From Neodiprion pinetum (Eukaryota > Arthropoda > Insecta > Hymenoptera > Diprionidae): DNA of 64,000 bases. Below the pieces are notes generated by a model. That model was not told where the DNA came from. It made no database searches and was given only the letters and a program-made list of their open reading frames with translations. The translations under genes were made by a program, and so were the position numbers. The stretch is taken from the NCBI RefSeq assembly GCF_021155775.2, contig NC_060238.1, forward strand, positions 18,824,542 through 18,888,541, written 5' to 3'. Positions 19,227-30,640 of this stretch are shown here, piece after piece; position 1 is the stretch's first letter; each line of letters starts with the position of its first letter.

Positions 19227-21519
19227 TCGTGTGTACTATTTTTCAACCTTCGCGAATTAAAATTAACGCTGCCAGAAAGTGCAACATTAGCAATAAAAGA
19301 AGTCATCATATTTTGGGAAAAAGCCCGTTTGCCGACACAACAATTCCATCGCGCCGTAAAAAAATTGACAGATTTATATGAGAAGTGGCGAAAATTGCAA
19401 AAAAATGCCGGGAACTTATTCAACAAAGAGAAAGAGGAAGCTTCCTCTCGTGGACTTTTCAACTTATTTGACATCGGCCATGGAAATGTGATGGACATGG
19501 TCGACGAAAAGGGAAAAGAATTTTTACTGAACCAAAGAAAAGATGGACGAGTTGGTTACATCGGAGACGTCGAAACAATGTACGAGAATGATGAAGAACT
19601 CCAACGACATAAAGAAGAGATATTTCTGCAAAGACTACGAAAAAACGAAATGGAGAAAAACTTAGCCAGTAAGTTTTTATTTTTGTTTATTATTGGACGG
19701 AACATTTCATTTCTACGTAATATTTTTCATTTGGATTTAATACGACTCAGAATGATTATAATTTTTTGTAGGAGAATTCGTAGAATTGGCATCAAGTGAT
19801 GAAACCTCTTTGAACACACTCAGTCAAAGGAGCGTTGGCACTTATTCTAACGTTTCTATAGAAGATCTGGATTCGTCAGTTCTCTTCATCGATGAGTCCG
19901 AAGCCGGACCGTCGCAGCCCAAAAGATCACGTGGGAGCGTCAATATAATTAACGAGAAATTGGTCGCCGTTTTAGATAAATGCAAATTAAACGACAGAGA
20001 TGCTGTTCACGTCATTGCTGCCGTTGCTCAATCTCTAAAATACGATATTAACTCGTTGGTTCTCAATAGAACATCAATTCGACGCTACAGAGAAAAATTG
20101 CGTACTGCAAGAGCAATGAATATTAAACGAGTATTTAACGAAACGGAACTCAATGCAGTCGTCTTGCACTGGGATGGAAAAATGCTGCCCAATATATTGA
20201 AACGTGAGGTAAATGACAGACTACCTATTGTCATAACGAATGGGAATATCGAAAAACTTTTGGGAGTGCCAGAGTTAGAGGACGGAACTGGGCTATCCCA
20301 AGCAAACGCTATATATGAAGTACTTGAAGATTGGGGTCTCTCTCACGCAGTCAAGGCACTATGCTGTGATACGACAGCTTCTAATCTCGGTCACATAAAC
20401 GGCGCAGCGGTCGTTTTAGAACAAATTTTAAAACGAGATATTTTATTCTTACCTTGCCGACACCATATATTCGAGATTATTCTAAGAAGCGTTTTCGAAC
20501 AAAAAATGCCTGCATCGAGCGGTCCTAACGTCGCTATTTTCAAGAGGTTTCAAGAATCGTGGACTAAGATAGATAAGACCTCATGGAAAAGTGGAATCGA
20601 AGATGCGGATGTAAAAGAAATATTAATCGAGCATATCGAAAGTATCCAAACATTCGTGGAAAAAACATCGATGAATAGTCAGCCGAGGGAAGATTATCAA
20701 GAGTTACTGGAATTAACTCAAACCTTTATCGGAATTACTCCGCCCCGTGGTATTAGATTTCGGTTCCCCGGAGCGTATCATCATGCTCGTTGGATGGCGA
20801 AGGCGATCTATTGCTTAAAAATATATTTGTTTCGCGAAAGTTTCAAGTTAACTTGAAATGAACAGAAAGCAATTTCCGGGGTGTGTATTTTTATTGTTGT
20901 AATATACGTAAGAGCATGGTTTACAGCTTCATTTCCACCTCAAGCACCGAACCACGACTTGCAGCTTTTGAAAAAACTTGACAATTACAAGTCAATTGAT
21001 CCTGATGTTTCTCGAGTTACAATCCAAAAACTCATAAAGCACTTGTGGTATCTCAATCCGCAAACTGCAGCGATGTCGTTTTTCGATCACGAAATATCAC
21101 TGTGCGTGAAACGAAAAATGTTGCTCGGCTTAAACACAGGTGATGAAACCGAAGAGAATTACTCCAATCGCATACAGTTCAATCCCAAAAATATTAATAC
21201 TATACTCGACAAAGAGATGGATTATTTCATATCTCCACAATCGCTAAACTTTTTTACGAGATTCGAAATTAACACGAACTTTTTGGAACTCGATCCGTCT
21301 TTTTGGCCTGAAGATGAACATTTCAATAAAGGTCTAAATGTTGTCAAACATTTGAAGGTCGTAAATGATACAGCTGAGAGAGCAGTTCATTTAATGGAAG
21401 AATATAACAATATTCTCACACGGAACGAAGATCAGAAGCAATATATTCTTCAGATAGTCTCGGAATATCGTAAAAGCTTTCCCGATCCAAAAAAACAGAC
21501 GGTGACGAAAACATTTTAA
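19227..21519 (+). pseudogene. hAT-like transposase gene, one nonsense codon
   Basis: The first recognised exon is open from about 19227 to 19668 (its true start may be in an earlier exon). An intron (GTAAGT to TTTGTAG) separates it from 19772-21519. A TGA at 20854-20856 breaks the long exon, but the same frame continues, so there is one nonsense change. Features of an RNase H-like transposase include an Asp in VVLHWDGK, an Asp in CCDTTASN, the CxxH in LPCRHHIFE, and a late Glu in TAERAVHLMEEYNN. The Asp, CxxH and Glu layout and the 8-bp duplication point to hAT or a close relative. The first exon (FWEKARLPTQQ, LFDIGHG) matches no DNA-binding domain I can name. Confidence 0.7.
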
Positions 21520-21859
21520 TTTTAATGATTATGTTTTTTTTTTTAAGTAGAAAGTGTAATCGTCGTGTCTTGAAATACGTTAATTGAAAAAAATATTTTT
21601 CCCTACATGTACAATTATTACTTTTACAAACTCATGACGTAAATAAAACGGCCTCTTAATGAGTGAAATACTTTGAAGCACCACAAGTATCTCAAAACAG
21701 GTAGTCAAGTTGATCGATTTACCGTCGTGTATATTATAAGGAGGATGGCCGCCATAAGGGCTGTGATAATGCCTTGTAAAAAGATTTACTCGTAGATATA
21801 CCAATTAAGAATAGATTTACATGGATAATATTTTTTTTCAATGCTTAGGAGCAGATCCC

Positions 21860-22049
21860 AAAAATAATGACTGAATTATCCTGGAAATTCCATGTTATTC
21901 AAATAGGAAACAAAAATGAGCTTACAGGCACGTTTTCTCATTGGACTACAGCGCTGGGGTTTCGCACACATTTTTATTTATTTATTTCAAACGTGTCTAG
22001 GGGGCGCACTTGTCGGAATTCGTCAACACCCCAAATAAGGACCACCCTA
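21860..22049 (-). repeat. Right inverted terminal repeat
   Basis: Reverse complement of 16363-16552, about 85% identical by eye. It ends in CCACCCTA at 22049, followed by the ACACACAT duplication. Confidence 0.85.
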
Positions 22050-22057
22050 ACACACAT

Positions 22058-23796
22058 ACATTATCATTTTGATTACTCAAACAATCGAAAGACAGTGCTT
22101 TACAAATAAAATGTGTTCTCGAAGTGTTTGTTTCGAAACTGTTGAAAAAGTGGAAGAACTCGAATTGGAAGATTGACAGATTCACCAAGTACAATTCAGC
22201 ATCGTTAAAAAACGACTTGGTGTTGCCAACAGTGAAACCTGTGAGCAACTTGTCAAAATTACAAAATGTTAAAGGCAGACCATCAAAATCTTTCGAAGAG
22301 GGCTCTGAACGAACAAAAAGAAGACGAGTTCAACCAATTTTTGCCAAAAGAAGTCCAGAGGTATTGTGTGCTGCTGCTCAAGCTAGCCTAACAAAGAGTG
22401 GGAAAAGGACAGCTGCACAAATGGTGAACCTGGCATTGACCACCAGCCCACGCAGATACATACGCATAAAAAAATTCATTATGCACCAAAGACTTCTGGC
22501 ATCGCACCTTACTCCCCTGAGGAGGCTTCAGCCTTCATCAGTGACTCTGACATGGGTAAAGAAGATTACGTTCACATGCAAAGAGGGGCGAAATCTCGGG
22601 GCGCCAATATATATCCTGCATACAATGTTATAGCGCAGACAAAGCAACAGTGCTACCCTGACAATATAAAAATATCAGAAACGGAAGTCCAAATACCCGT
22701 CCAAGATATTCTTGACCACACGATAAAGAGACTTGCAGATGTACAGCAGGATGTACTTCTTATACACCACGATCACGAAGAGAACTCGCCCATTGAAGTG
22801 GTGTACAAATGGGGTCTTGACGGGAGTGGCGGTCATTCCATATATAAACAATGTTTTGCAAACAACTCACTGTATGGTGACATTAACATTATTTTGTGCA
22901 CTATAGTGCCATTACAAATGGCAGAAAACACAAAAACGAAAGGAAAACAGATAATATGGCAAAACCCTAGTCCTTCCTCTTCAAGATATAGCCGCATTAT
23001 TCGTCTGCAGATTGAGAAGGAGACAAAAGAATCTGTGAAGCTGCATTGCGATGAAATTGAAGAGCAAATCGCAAGGTTACAGGTCACGAAAGTAACTTTT
23101 GGCGACAAAACATACACCTTCAAACATCATGCTGTATGTACAATGATGGATGGCAAGACTTGCAATGTTTTAACCGATACATCATCAACGCAAGCTTGCA
23201 ACATATGTAAAGCAACACCGAAGGAGCTAAACAACATAGATTTGCTTTTGAGGAAACAATACTCCAAGGCTCCGTTCAAGTTTGGTATATCTGTGCTCCA
23301 TTCATACATAAGGTGTTACGAGTATCTACTTCACATCTCGTATAAAATGGAGTTGCAACAATGGCAAGCCAGGGGCACAGAAGCCAAAGAGAATATTAAA
23401 AAAAGGAAAAACGAGATAACTGAAAAATTTTACAAAGAAATGGGATTGGTGGTGGATCAACCGAAACAAGGAGGGGGAAATTCCAATTATGGAAATACGG
23501 CTAGGAAATTTTTTGCTGAGCCTAAAAAATCGTCTGATATCACAGGTATAGATACAGAAATCATCAAAAGATTCGCCAACATCCTGAGCGTACTATGCGG
23601 ATTCAATATAAATCACGAAAGTTTCAAAAATTACAGTATTGAAACTGCAAAAATGTGCATCAGCATGTATGGCTGGTACAAAATGAGTGCGTCTGTCCAC
23701 AAACTCCTGATACACGGAGCAGATATTATTAAAGAGCTGCAACTAACTGTGGGTTTACTGAAGAAGAAGTGTAGTCGAGAAATTCCGGTCAGGTAA
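22058..23796 (+). pseudogene. Transib transposase (RAG1-related), frameshifted and truncated
   Basis: Two frames make up the gene: 22124 to about 22460, and about 22460 to 23796, with a frameshift between them. The second contains typical Transib blocks: KWGLDGSGGHSIYKQ with the first catalytic Asp, TMMDGKTCNVLTDTSS with the second, then a CNICKATPKE zinc segment. The conserved FGISVLHSYIRCYEYLLHIS, GNTARKFF and MYGWYKMSASVHKLLIHGA blocks follow. The protein stops soon after that, where the sequence turns into a Penelope-like element, so the part with the catalytic Glu is missing. Transib is the transposon family from which RAG1 is thought to derive. The 5' end was interrupted by the element ending at 22049. 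Confidence 0.85.
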
Positions 23797-23841
23797 AGAG
23801 AGTTTAATTGTTTGGAAAGCGTAACATGTTAAAACGTTTCC

Positions 23842-23876
23842 GACGTTTCGGTCGGGCCCTGCCGACCATCCTCAGG
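23842..23876 (-). ncRNA. Hammerhead-ribozyme-like core in Penelope terminus
   Basis: On the minus strand the order is CTGAGGA, a perfect 6-bp stem II (GGTCGG/CCGACC with loop CAGGGC), GAAA, then CGTC. This is the conserved half of a hammerhead ribozyme, which Penelope-like elements are known to carry in their terminal repeats. A complete stem I and cleavage site are not visible, so self-cleavage by this copy is uncertain. Confidence 0.55.
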
Positions 23877-24332
23877 CTATAATAATTAACAAAAAAGTGT
23901 TTCAAAAAACAATTCTGAATTGAAACAGAGAACTACGTTCATAAGAATAGTTGCTGTTGTTGTAACTTAGTTATAAATTAATAAATTGTTACATGTTTGA
24001 GTGACAATTTTGAGGTTAGGTTGAAAAATTGCGGATGGCGAAAATAGTACAAAATAAGTTTACATGAGTGAAATTTTGACGACTAAAGAAATTAATAAGA
24101 GTGTGAGAATTGAAATAAACAAGAGATCGACTAAGTTTAGACAGATTACTCACAAATTTCGACGACCTGTTCCTGCTTAGATGTTGTTAGTTCAGCATTT
24201 TGGACGGCAGTGAAGATTAGCGAATATCGATCCGCGAATCTATGGTAATGAGGTATGATATTGATCTATGTTCGCGAATAATGGATTTAAAGCTGATGAC
24301 CAACCAGAGCAAAGGGCGCCAATATTTGAAAA

Positions 24333-25192
24333 CTAGATAATGTTTGAGTATAAATGGCTGAGATGTTGGATATCAGCGCGTTTGTTGACAGAGATACTTT
24401 TGTTCTTAAAAATATGGATCATTTCCTTAAAAATACGTTTATACCAATTCGGTTCTGTAGTTAGGGTTATAGAGTTGTTAAAATCAAAATTATGTCCAAG
24501 ACTTAAAGAGTGTTCTGCTAAAGCGCAACTTTCAGTATCATGGCATTTAATATTAGAGCGATGGCCAGAAATTCTATTTTTTAAATGTTGTGACGTTTGT
24601 CCAATATAGCTTTTGCTACAGTCTCGACATGGTATTTTGTACACACAATGGATTTTGTCTAAATTAGGAGCTATAGATTTCAAATGAGAAAAGAGAGGAT
24701 ATTTGGTAGTGTTGTTGATTCTAGAAGTAATTTCGATGCCCTCAATTTTCAAAACATTTTTAATTTGGCTAGAAAGATTTTCAATATAGGGTATAGAGAT
24801 GGAGTTCTTGAATTTGTCCTTATCATTGGGTTGATTGTTAGAGTCTATATTCCAATCAATCGAGTTGTACATTTTTTCCACTCTATACTTTTTAATATCA
24901 TTAATGAATTTTAAAGGGTAGCCGTTTAAAATGAGAGTTGTTTCAACAAGTTTTAGGTTTTTTTTTTGAGAAATTGAGGGTTTGAAATTTTAAGGCAACG
25001 ATCGAATAAGGCTATGGCAACAGATTTTTTATGTTTTATAGGATGATTTGAATTATAATGAATGTATCTCCCAGACCAAGTTGGTTTGTGATGCCAATCT
25101 GAGATTATAGTATCATTTTGATTAATCACCATAGTGTCAAGAAAACTGATTTTACCATCTTTTTCCAACTGAATTGTAAATTCAGGGTGGCC
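24333..25192 (-). pseudogene. Penelope RT C-terminus and GIY-YIG endonuclease
   Basis: From the right, 25192-24953 encodes the last RT segment (KISFLDTMV, then HKPTWSGRYIHYNSNHP), which is typical of Penelope-like RTs. A run of about ten A's near 24960 shifts the frame. The next frame, ending at 24333, carries the GIY-YIG nuclease: CVYKIPCRDCSKSYIGQTSQ, with Cys residues of the zinc-binding insertion, then the Arg in LKNRISGHR and the catalytic-type Glu in ESCALAEHS. The nuclease domain is otherwise complete. The N-terminal RT with its catalytic Asp residues is absent. Confidence 0.85.
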
Positions 25193-25519
25193 ACCCGTCT
25201 GGAAAACCGGGAAAACCGGGAAATGTCAGGGAATTTTGTATGTCAGGGAAAAATCAGGGAAATGTCAGGGAAATTTTCGGTTGGTCAGGGATTTTTTTTT
25301 ATAGAACTCACGGATTTCAAAAGCCTTGTCCATAAAATTGAGATGATATCACCGCATCGTCACAATTTTTATTCTCTTCTTATTGACGATTATAAGCTTA
25401 GTTGCTGATTGTCATATGAATTCAGTAGTACGAGCAGACATCGGTCTGATTTATCTATGACCGTCACTGCGTGTGGAGACGCACGTTCACCGACGCCTAA
25501 TAGTCTAGAAAAAACGAAG

Positions 25520-26525
25520 CCTCAGTTTTTTAGCAATAACTCAAAGAGTAAAAGCGCTATCGAAAATTTCAAAAAGATTCTTAAAGACGAGGAAATTTCA
25601 AATAAAAAAGTTCAAGCACCCGGAATTCTATCTTCAGTATTAGTAATTTTAATTTAACGCTGAACATAGGGTTCTGCGCAACTGTTACGGCATGGACGCG
25701 CCGCGTCTAGACAGTACACCGCTCAAAATAATTGTTTTACTGTATTGAATGTCAATTTAAAAATTTTAATAAATTGTGGTGTATTCTTAACACTTGAAAG
25801 AAAAATGTCCCGTTGAAAAAATATTTTTAAGTATATTTTTCAAAAAGTTACACATTCGTTAATTAGCCATAATTCTTCGAACCTCGATTTTTATTGCAAA
25901 CAGCATAAATGTTCAAATAATAGCTCTAAAAATATTTCGCTTCTTGGAGCCCCTTCTTAAATATATACTTAACAAGACCACGGAAATGGAAATTTTCATT
26001 TCTTGTCAACTTTCAAAAATCATAATGAAAGAAATAAACAACTTTTAAAAACTTTTATAACGTGGTCTTGTTGAGTTTATATTTAAGAAGGGACTCCAAG
26101 AAGCGAAATATTTTAAGAGCTATTATTTAAACATTTATGCCGTTTGCAATGAAAATCAAGGTTTGAAAAATTATGACTAATTAACGAATATGTAACTTTT
26201 TGAAAAATAAACCTAAAAATTTTTTTCCAACGGGACATTTTTTTTTTCAAGTGTTAAGAATACACCATAATTTATCCGAATTTTTGAATTGATATTTACT
26301 ACACTAAAGAAATTATTTTGAGCGGTGTACTGTCTTTAGACGCGGCGCGCCTATGCCGTAACGGTCGCGCGGTGGCCTATTTTGAACGTTAAATTAAAAT
26401 TATCACTACTGAAGATAGAGTACCGGCAATCCGCACTTTTTTATTGGAAATTTCCTCTTTGAGAATCGTTTTTCAAATTTTCGATAGCGCTTATACTATT
26501 TAAATTATTGCAAAAAAACTGAGGC
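25520..26525. repeat. Large inverted repeat (foldback), arms about 465 bp
   Basis: Arms at about 25520-25985 and 26061-26525 are reverse complements with many mismatches and small indels, roughly 80-85% identical by eye. A spacer of about 75 bases separates them. Matching landmarks include GCCTCAGTTTTTT against AAAAAACTGAGGC at the outer ends, and CTCTATCTTCAGTA-like sequence further in. A transcript across it would fold into a long hairpin. Confidence 0.85.
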
Positions 26526-26576
26526 GTCGTTTTTATTTTTGTTTGTTTTTTATTAATAACAATTGCAATTTTCATT

Positions 26577-26695
26577 GGTGGGAAAAATGCGAAAAACGTC
26601 CTCCTCAGAATCGCATTTCGAATCGAATGAGCTGTCGCTCACATTTTTAGGAGACTTGGAACGATTTTTCGGAGGAATCACACTTTTTGACTAGA
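26577..26695 (-). other. Possible captured coding fragment in the hAT element
   Basis: The minus strand reads as about 40 open codons rich in Ser, Lys, Asp and Glu (SPKNVSDSSFDSKCDSEEDV). The left arm of the foldback reads as a Ser/Lys-rich open frame on the plus strand (about 25409-25657). Both look like pieces of disordered coding sequence, perhaps captured from a gene; no family is recognised. Confidence 0.3.
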
Positions 26696-27370
26696 CTATA
26701 AATGTCTCGATAAATGTTATATAGAATATGTTCTACAGAACTGCATTACTCGGTATACGGCTGGCTCGGAGGTGAAGTATACTGTCTCTCGGATCGGTAC
26801 AGTCTTTCCCTTTGTACGCGTTTTATTTGACTTAAAATGTCCTACGCATACGCAGTGGCTGGTAGAAAGAGACAGCATTCTCCTTCGAGCTATCTCTCTC
26901 TCGGGTGATTGAAACGCCACCACCGTGGTGATACTTTCAGTTGTTTTTATAGTTCAGTGATCAAAACACCGGCATTCTCGACGCTCGATTCAACGGAGAA
27001 TTACTCAAAACATGGTTTGTAAATATGTAATTACTACTTTTATCTACAGTTTATTGCATTTGTTATCGAAGTTACTGTACAGCTCTAATTTAAATGGCGG
27101 GATTACGGAAACCGAAAACCCATTCACAAATGCATGCGTTCGTTTAATAATATAAACGAACGTTAAATAACGTTTACTGCTTAAAAATCAATACCCATTA
27201 CCAATAATAATGACTACGAGAATTACCCTCATTATTAATTCTCGCTATGCATTTGATTAGTTTCCGTAAACTCGTGAATTCAAAAAGTGAGCGCTACGGT
27301 GTCACTATCGAAGTAAGTTGGGTAATCCCACGCTATTTTACCGATTATTCAAGTATATCTAATATTTATA

Positions 27371-27412
27371 AATGTTATTAAATAATATACATACATATTA
27401 TTTAATAACATT
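27371..27412. repeat. Perfect 18-bp AT-rich palindrome
   Basis: Arms at 27371-27388 and 27395-27412 with spacer ACATAC. It lies in the non-coding 5' part of the hAT element. Confidence 0.85.
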
Positions 27413-28318
27413 CATTTAACATGTGGTTTGAAATTTTTTTCATATATCAAATGTCTAAATAACAAATAATGAAACATGTGAATGTATATGTCATGTAATA
27501 TCTGAACGTTTGACGAAACCCTTGCTTGCGACATTGTAATTGCGCGTGGTCATCCGTCGCACCGTACTTCAAACATACTATGCCCGAATGAAATACGAAA
27601 AACGCGTACATAACAATATAAAAAAGTTGAGGTTCGGATAACAGAGTTAATAAAATTTTCAATATTTCCGAAATTATTCACATTCTTGGTTGTGGCGCAT
27701 TCGTTTTTTCAAAAATTCATAACTCCGGCTACTATTTTCGTACGGGAACTGGCTCGGGTTCATTTTCTTCGCAAAGAAGGAAATCGCAAGAAAAAATAGT
27801 CTACTCAATGTTTTTGGCCTAAATATAAAATATTCTCAACTTTCTAAAACAATTCGAGGTTTTAGCAAATGTTTTTCTTTAATCTGAAATAATTCACAGG
27901 CATATAGGTATTTGTATTCTCTCAGTGCTGTGTAAATTTGGTCCTGGGACACGAAGCGAGTTTTTCTGATTTTTCATTTTTTCATTATTTATTCTGAAAT
28001 GCTTTTCACCATAATTTCTTCGAACTAATCAAAGTGTAAAGAGAGCAGCTCACAACCATTCTACGTATACCGTATTGTTACATATTAGCACATTTTTTGT
28101 TCCAGAATATCCACTTACAATTTTTTTTGATTTTAACATGTTTTTATCTCAGAATAATTAATTTGTATATTGTATTATGAAAGAAATGTAGAATAAGTGC
28201 ATATCCAACGCGAGAATACGAATTGATTTTCTGGAACAAAATTCTCTACTGAGTACAATGCTGTAGTACGTTTCACAGCGTGTATACCATGCAATGCATA
28301 GACTTCTTTTCAGATACA

Positions 28319-30640
28319 ATGTCTTCCAAAGCGAGAAAAACTTCTTTCAATGAAATGTGGCTTTTGGATCCTGCACTTTCTTCCTGGTTGCGACGAGTCG
28401 AAAAAGACCCTTATTCCGCCTATTGTTCAACATGCCGTACATCATTTTCTCTCAGCAATATGGGAAAACAGTCAGTAACGAGTCACATGCGTGGGCGGAA
28501 ACATACGTCTGCTGTTTCGATCACAACAAAATCTGCGAGTTTAAAGTTGTTTTTTCGAAGTAATGACGCAACAGGACATAATAGTGGATCGAACAGTTCG
28601 AAATATCCACTTGATGCGGCTGGACCGTCATCACGAAATTCTTTAGAACCAGCTCCAGTCATTACACCAATCGAAGACAGTGGACATCGATCGGCGTCAC
28701 AAACAAATTGTAGACAACAAAAACCGCAAGGACTTCAGCCATTTGTTATGAATGAAAAAGTCACGACAGCTGAAATTATTTGGTGTTTACACGTGATCAT
28801 GCACCATCACTCTGTTCGCAGCAGCGCATCTACGGTATCTGTGTTCAAATCTATGTTTCCTGACTCAGAAATTGCGAATAAAGTACAACTTGGACGAACC
28901 AAAATCGGGTATACGCTCTTGTATGGAATCGCGCCATTCTTCCAAAAACAACTATTCGACATGATCACTACTTGCTCTCATATAGTCGTCGGGTTTGATG
29001 AATCTTACAACAAAATTGCACAACAAGGACAAATGGACATCTCTGTACGATTTTGGAACTCCAAGTCTAGTGAAGTATGCGTGCGATATTTTGGCTCATC
29101 GTTTCTCGGATATGCAACGGCTGCAGATTTGCTGCAAGGATTCACTGAGACTTTGAGTGGAATCAACCTAAAGAAACTGTTGCAGGTGTCCATGGATGGC
29201 CCCAACGTGAACCTGAAGTTCCACAAGGATCTGCAGACTTATCTGCAAGGTGACCCTGATGACCCTACGTTATTGCAGATTGGAAGTTGTGGGCTCCATG
29301 CATTACACAACGCATTCAAGCAAGGGATGAATGCGACTGATTGGAAGGTGGTTGATTTTCTTAGAGCGCTATATAATTTATTTAATCGTGTGCCAGCGCG
29401 ACGCGCGGATTACACTCATCACTCGGGGTCCAAAACCTTCCCTTTAAAATTCTGCGCGATTAGATGGCTCGAAAACGCCAAGGTAGCTGAGAGAGCCATA
29501 TCAATTCTTCCAAATATTATAAAATACGTTGATGCCGTTACAAAGAACAAACGGACGCCCACCTGCAACAGTTTCAAAATCGTCGCGACAGCTATAGAAA
29601 ATAAGATGCTGGGTCCAAAACTAAGCTTTTTTCAGTCATTGGCATCAGACGTAGAACCATTTCTGCGAAAATTTCAATGTGATGCACCGCTGGTACCGTT
29701 ACTCTATGGGTCTTTAATCGCAACGATGCGGACTGTAATGACGAGATTTGTGAAAGCAGAAATTATTGACACTGTGAAAGACTTATCGAAAGTGGACCTT
29801 TCTGACAAAGAAAACCTTATTGGATATAAAGAAATTGATTTGGGTTTCGCAACACGAGACACTCTCCGCCGTACTCATAGCTTAAAGGATCGTAACATTA
29901 GCGATTTTCGCCGGGATTGCCGCAACGCAATGGTCACACTATGTCAGAAATTAATGCAACGTTCACCCCTCAAATTTAAACTTACGAAAGTTATTTCTTT
30001 TCTCGATCCTCAAATTGCTGGGCAGTCTACTATTCGTGATAAATATCTGGCAACCACATTAGAGATATTTGTAGAATATAAATGGCTGTCTGGTATTGTC
30101 GCAGACAGAATACAGGGACAGTTCAAAGACTTATGCGCTACAAGTCACTTTGTCGAAGCTTTGAAGACATTTTCTGGTAATGAAAGATTGGACCATTTTT
30201 GGTTCCGTACAGTGTTCAGCGAATCTGAGGTTCCGGAAGAACTATCATCCTTTTTGAAAATGATTTTCATTCTTTCGCATGGGAATGCATCACTAGAGAG
30301 AGGATTTTCAGTAAACAAGGAATGTCTCGTGGAAAATCTTGCCGAAGAATCACTGGTCGCACAAAGGCAAATATACGATGCTATTATCGCCAATGGAGGA
30401 TTGGAATCGGTTCCGATTACAAAGCCACTCATTCTTAGTGCTAGAAACGCTCACCGCAGATACATTGATGAATTGGAGAAACGCCGCACTGAGGCAGATG
30501 CCGAAAAGATTGCATTACAGGAGAGAAAAAGAGCTGCGATTAGGGTAAAAGAGTTATCTGCGAAGAAACAAAAGGTGTTGGAAAACGCTGCGAAAGAAGC
30601 AACATTGATAGAAGAGGAGATACAAACGCTTCGTAAATAA
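28319..30640 (+). CDS. hAT transposase with BED zinc finger
   Basis: The likely start is the ATG at 28319, just after TTTTCAG, a probable splice acceptor, giving 773 residues. A BED-type zinc finger lies near residues 30-65: Cys-x2-Cys in YCSTCRTSF and His in SHMRGRKH. The RNase H-like fold has Asp in VGFDES, Asp in VSMDGPN, the hAT CxxH-like CGLHALHN, and Glu in GNASLERGFS within the C-terminal dimerisation region. The C-terminus is a Lys/Glu-rich coiled coil. No stop or frameshift is visible, so the element may have been active recently. A leader exon is expected in the 2 kb upstream but is not identified. Confidence 0.9.
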   Translation: MSSKARKTSFNEMWLLDPALSSWLRRVEKDPYSAYCSTCRTSFSLSNMGKQSVTSHMRGRKHTSAVSITTKSASLKLFFRSNDATGHNSGSNSSKYPLDAAGPSSRNSLEPAPVITPIEDSGHRSASQTNCRQQKPQGLQPFVMNEKVTTAEIIWCLHVIMHHHSVRSSASTVSVFKSMFPDSEIANKVQLGRTKIGYTLLYGIAPFFQKQLFDMITTCSHIVVGFDESYNKIAQQGQMDISVRFWNSKSSEVCVRYFGSSFLGYATAADLLQGFTETLSGINLKKLLQVSMDGPNVNLKFHKDLQTYLQGDPDDPTLLQIGSCGLHALHNAFKQGMNATDWKVVDFLRALYNLFNRVPARRADYTHHSGSKTFPLKFCAIRWLENAKVAERAISILPNIIKYVDAVTKNKRTPTCNSFKIVATAIENKMLGPKLSFFQSLASDVEPFLRKFQCDAPLVPLLYGSLIATMRTVMTRFVKAEIIDTVKDLSKVDLSDKENLIGYKEIDLGFATRDTLRRTHSLKDRNISDFRRDCRNAMVTLCQKLMQRSPLKFKLTKVISFLDPQIAGQSTIRDKYLATTLEIFVEYKWLSGIVADRIQGQFKDLCATSHFVEALKTFSGNERLDHFWFRTVFSESEVPEELSSFLKMIFILSHGNASLERGFSVNKECLVENLAEESLVAQRQIYDAIIANGGLESVPITKPLILSARNAHRRYIDELEKRRTEADAEKIALQERKRAAIRVKELSAKKQKVLENAAKEATLIEEEIQTLRK

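Larger units (their letters stand above)
16363..22049 (+). mobile_element. DNA transposon with long inverted ends, tyrosine recombinase and hAT-like transposase
   Basis: Inverted repeats of about 190 bp bound the element, each starting TAGGGTGGTCCTTATTTGGG. The flanks carry a perfect 8-bp direct repeat, ACACACAT, at 16355-16362 and 22050-22057. It is low-complexity sequence, but it lies exactly at both ends. An 8-bp duplication fits hAT (also P and Zisupton) elements. Two genes lie inside on the plus strand: a tyrosine recombinase (17743-18850) and a hAT-like transposase (19227-21519), separated by an array of GC-rich hairpins. The recombinase may be cargo or a nested Crypton. The element appears to have inserted in the leader of the Transib at 22058. 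Confidence 0.78.
23797..25192 (-). mobile_element. Penelope-like element, 5'-truncated
   Basis: The minus strand carries the end of a reverse transcriptase and a GIY-YIG endonuclease (24333-25192). A non-coding 3' region follows and runs to a hammerhead-like motif at 23842-23876. The 5' part is cut at 25192/25193 where a hAT element begins. The left end abuts the truncated Transib. Confidence 0.85.

Noticed and set aside
18991..19260. Open frame rich in Pro and Gly
   Set aside because: It is produced by the GC-rich hairpin array; composition follows the repeat and there is no domain.
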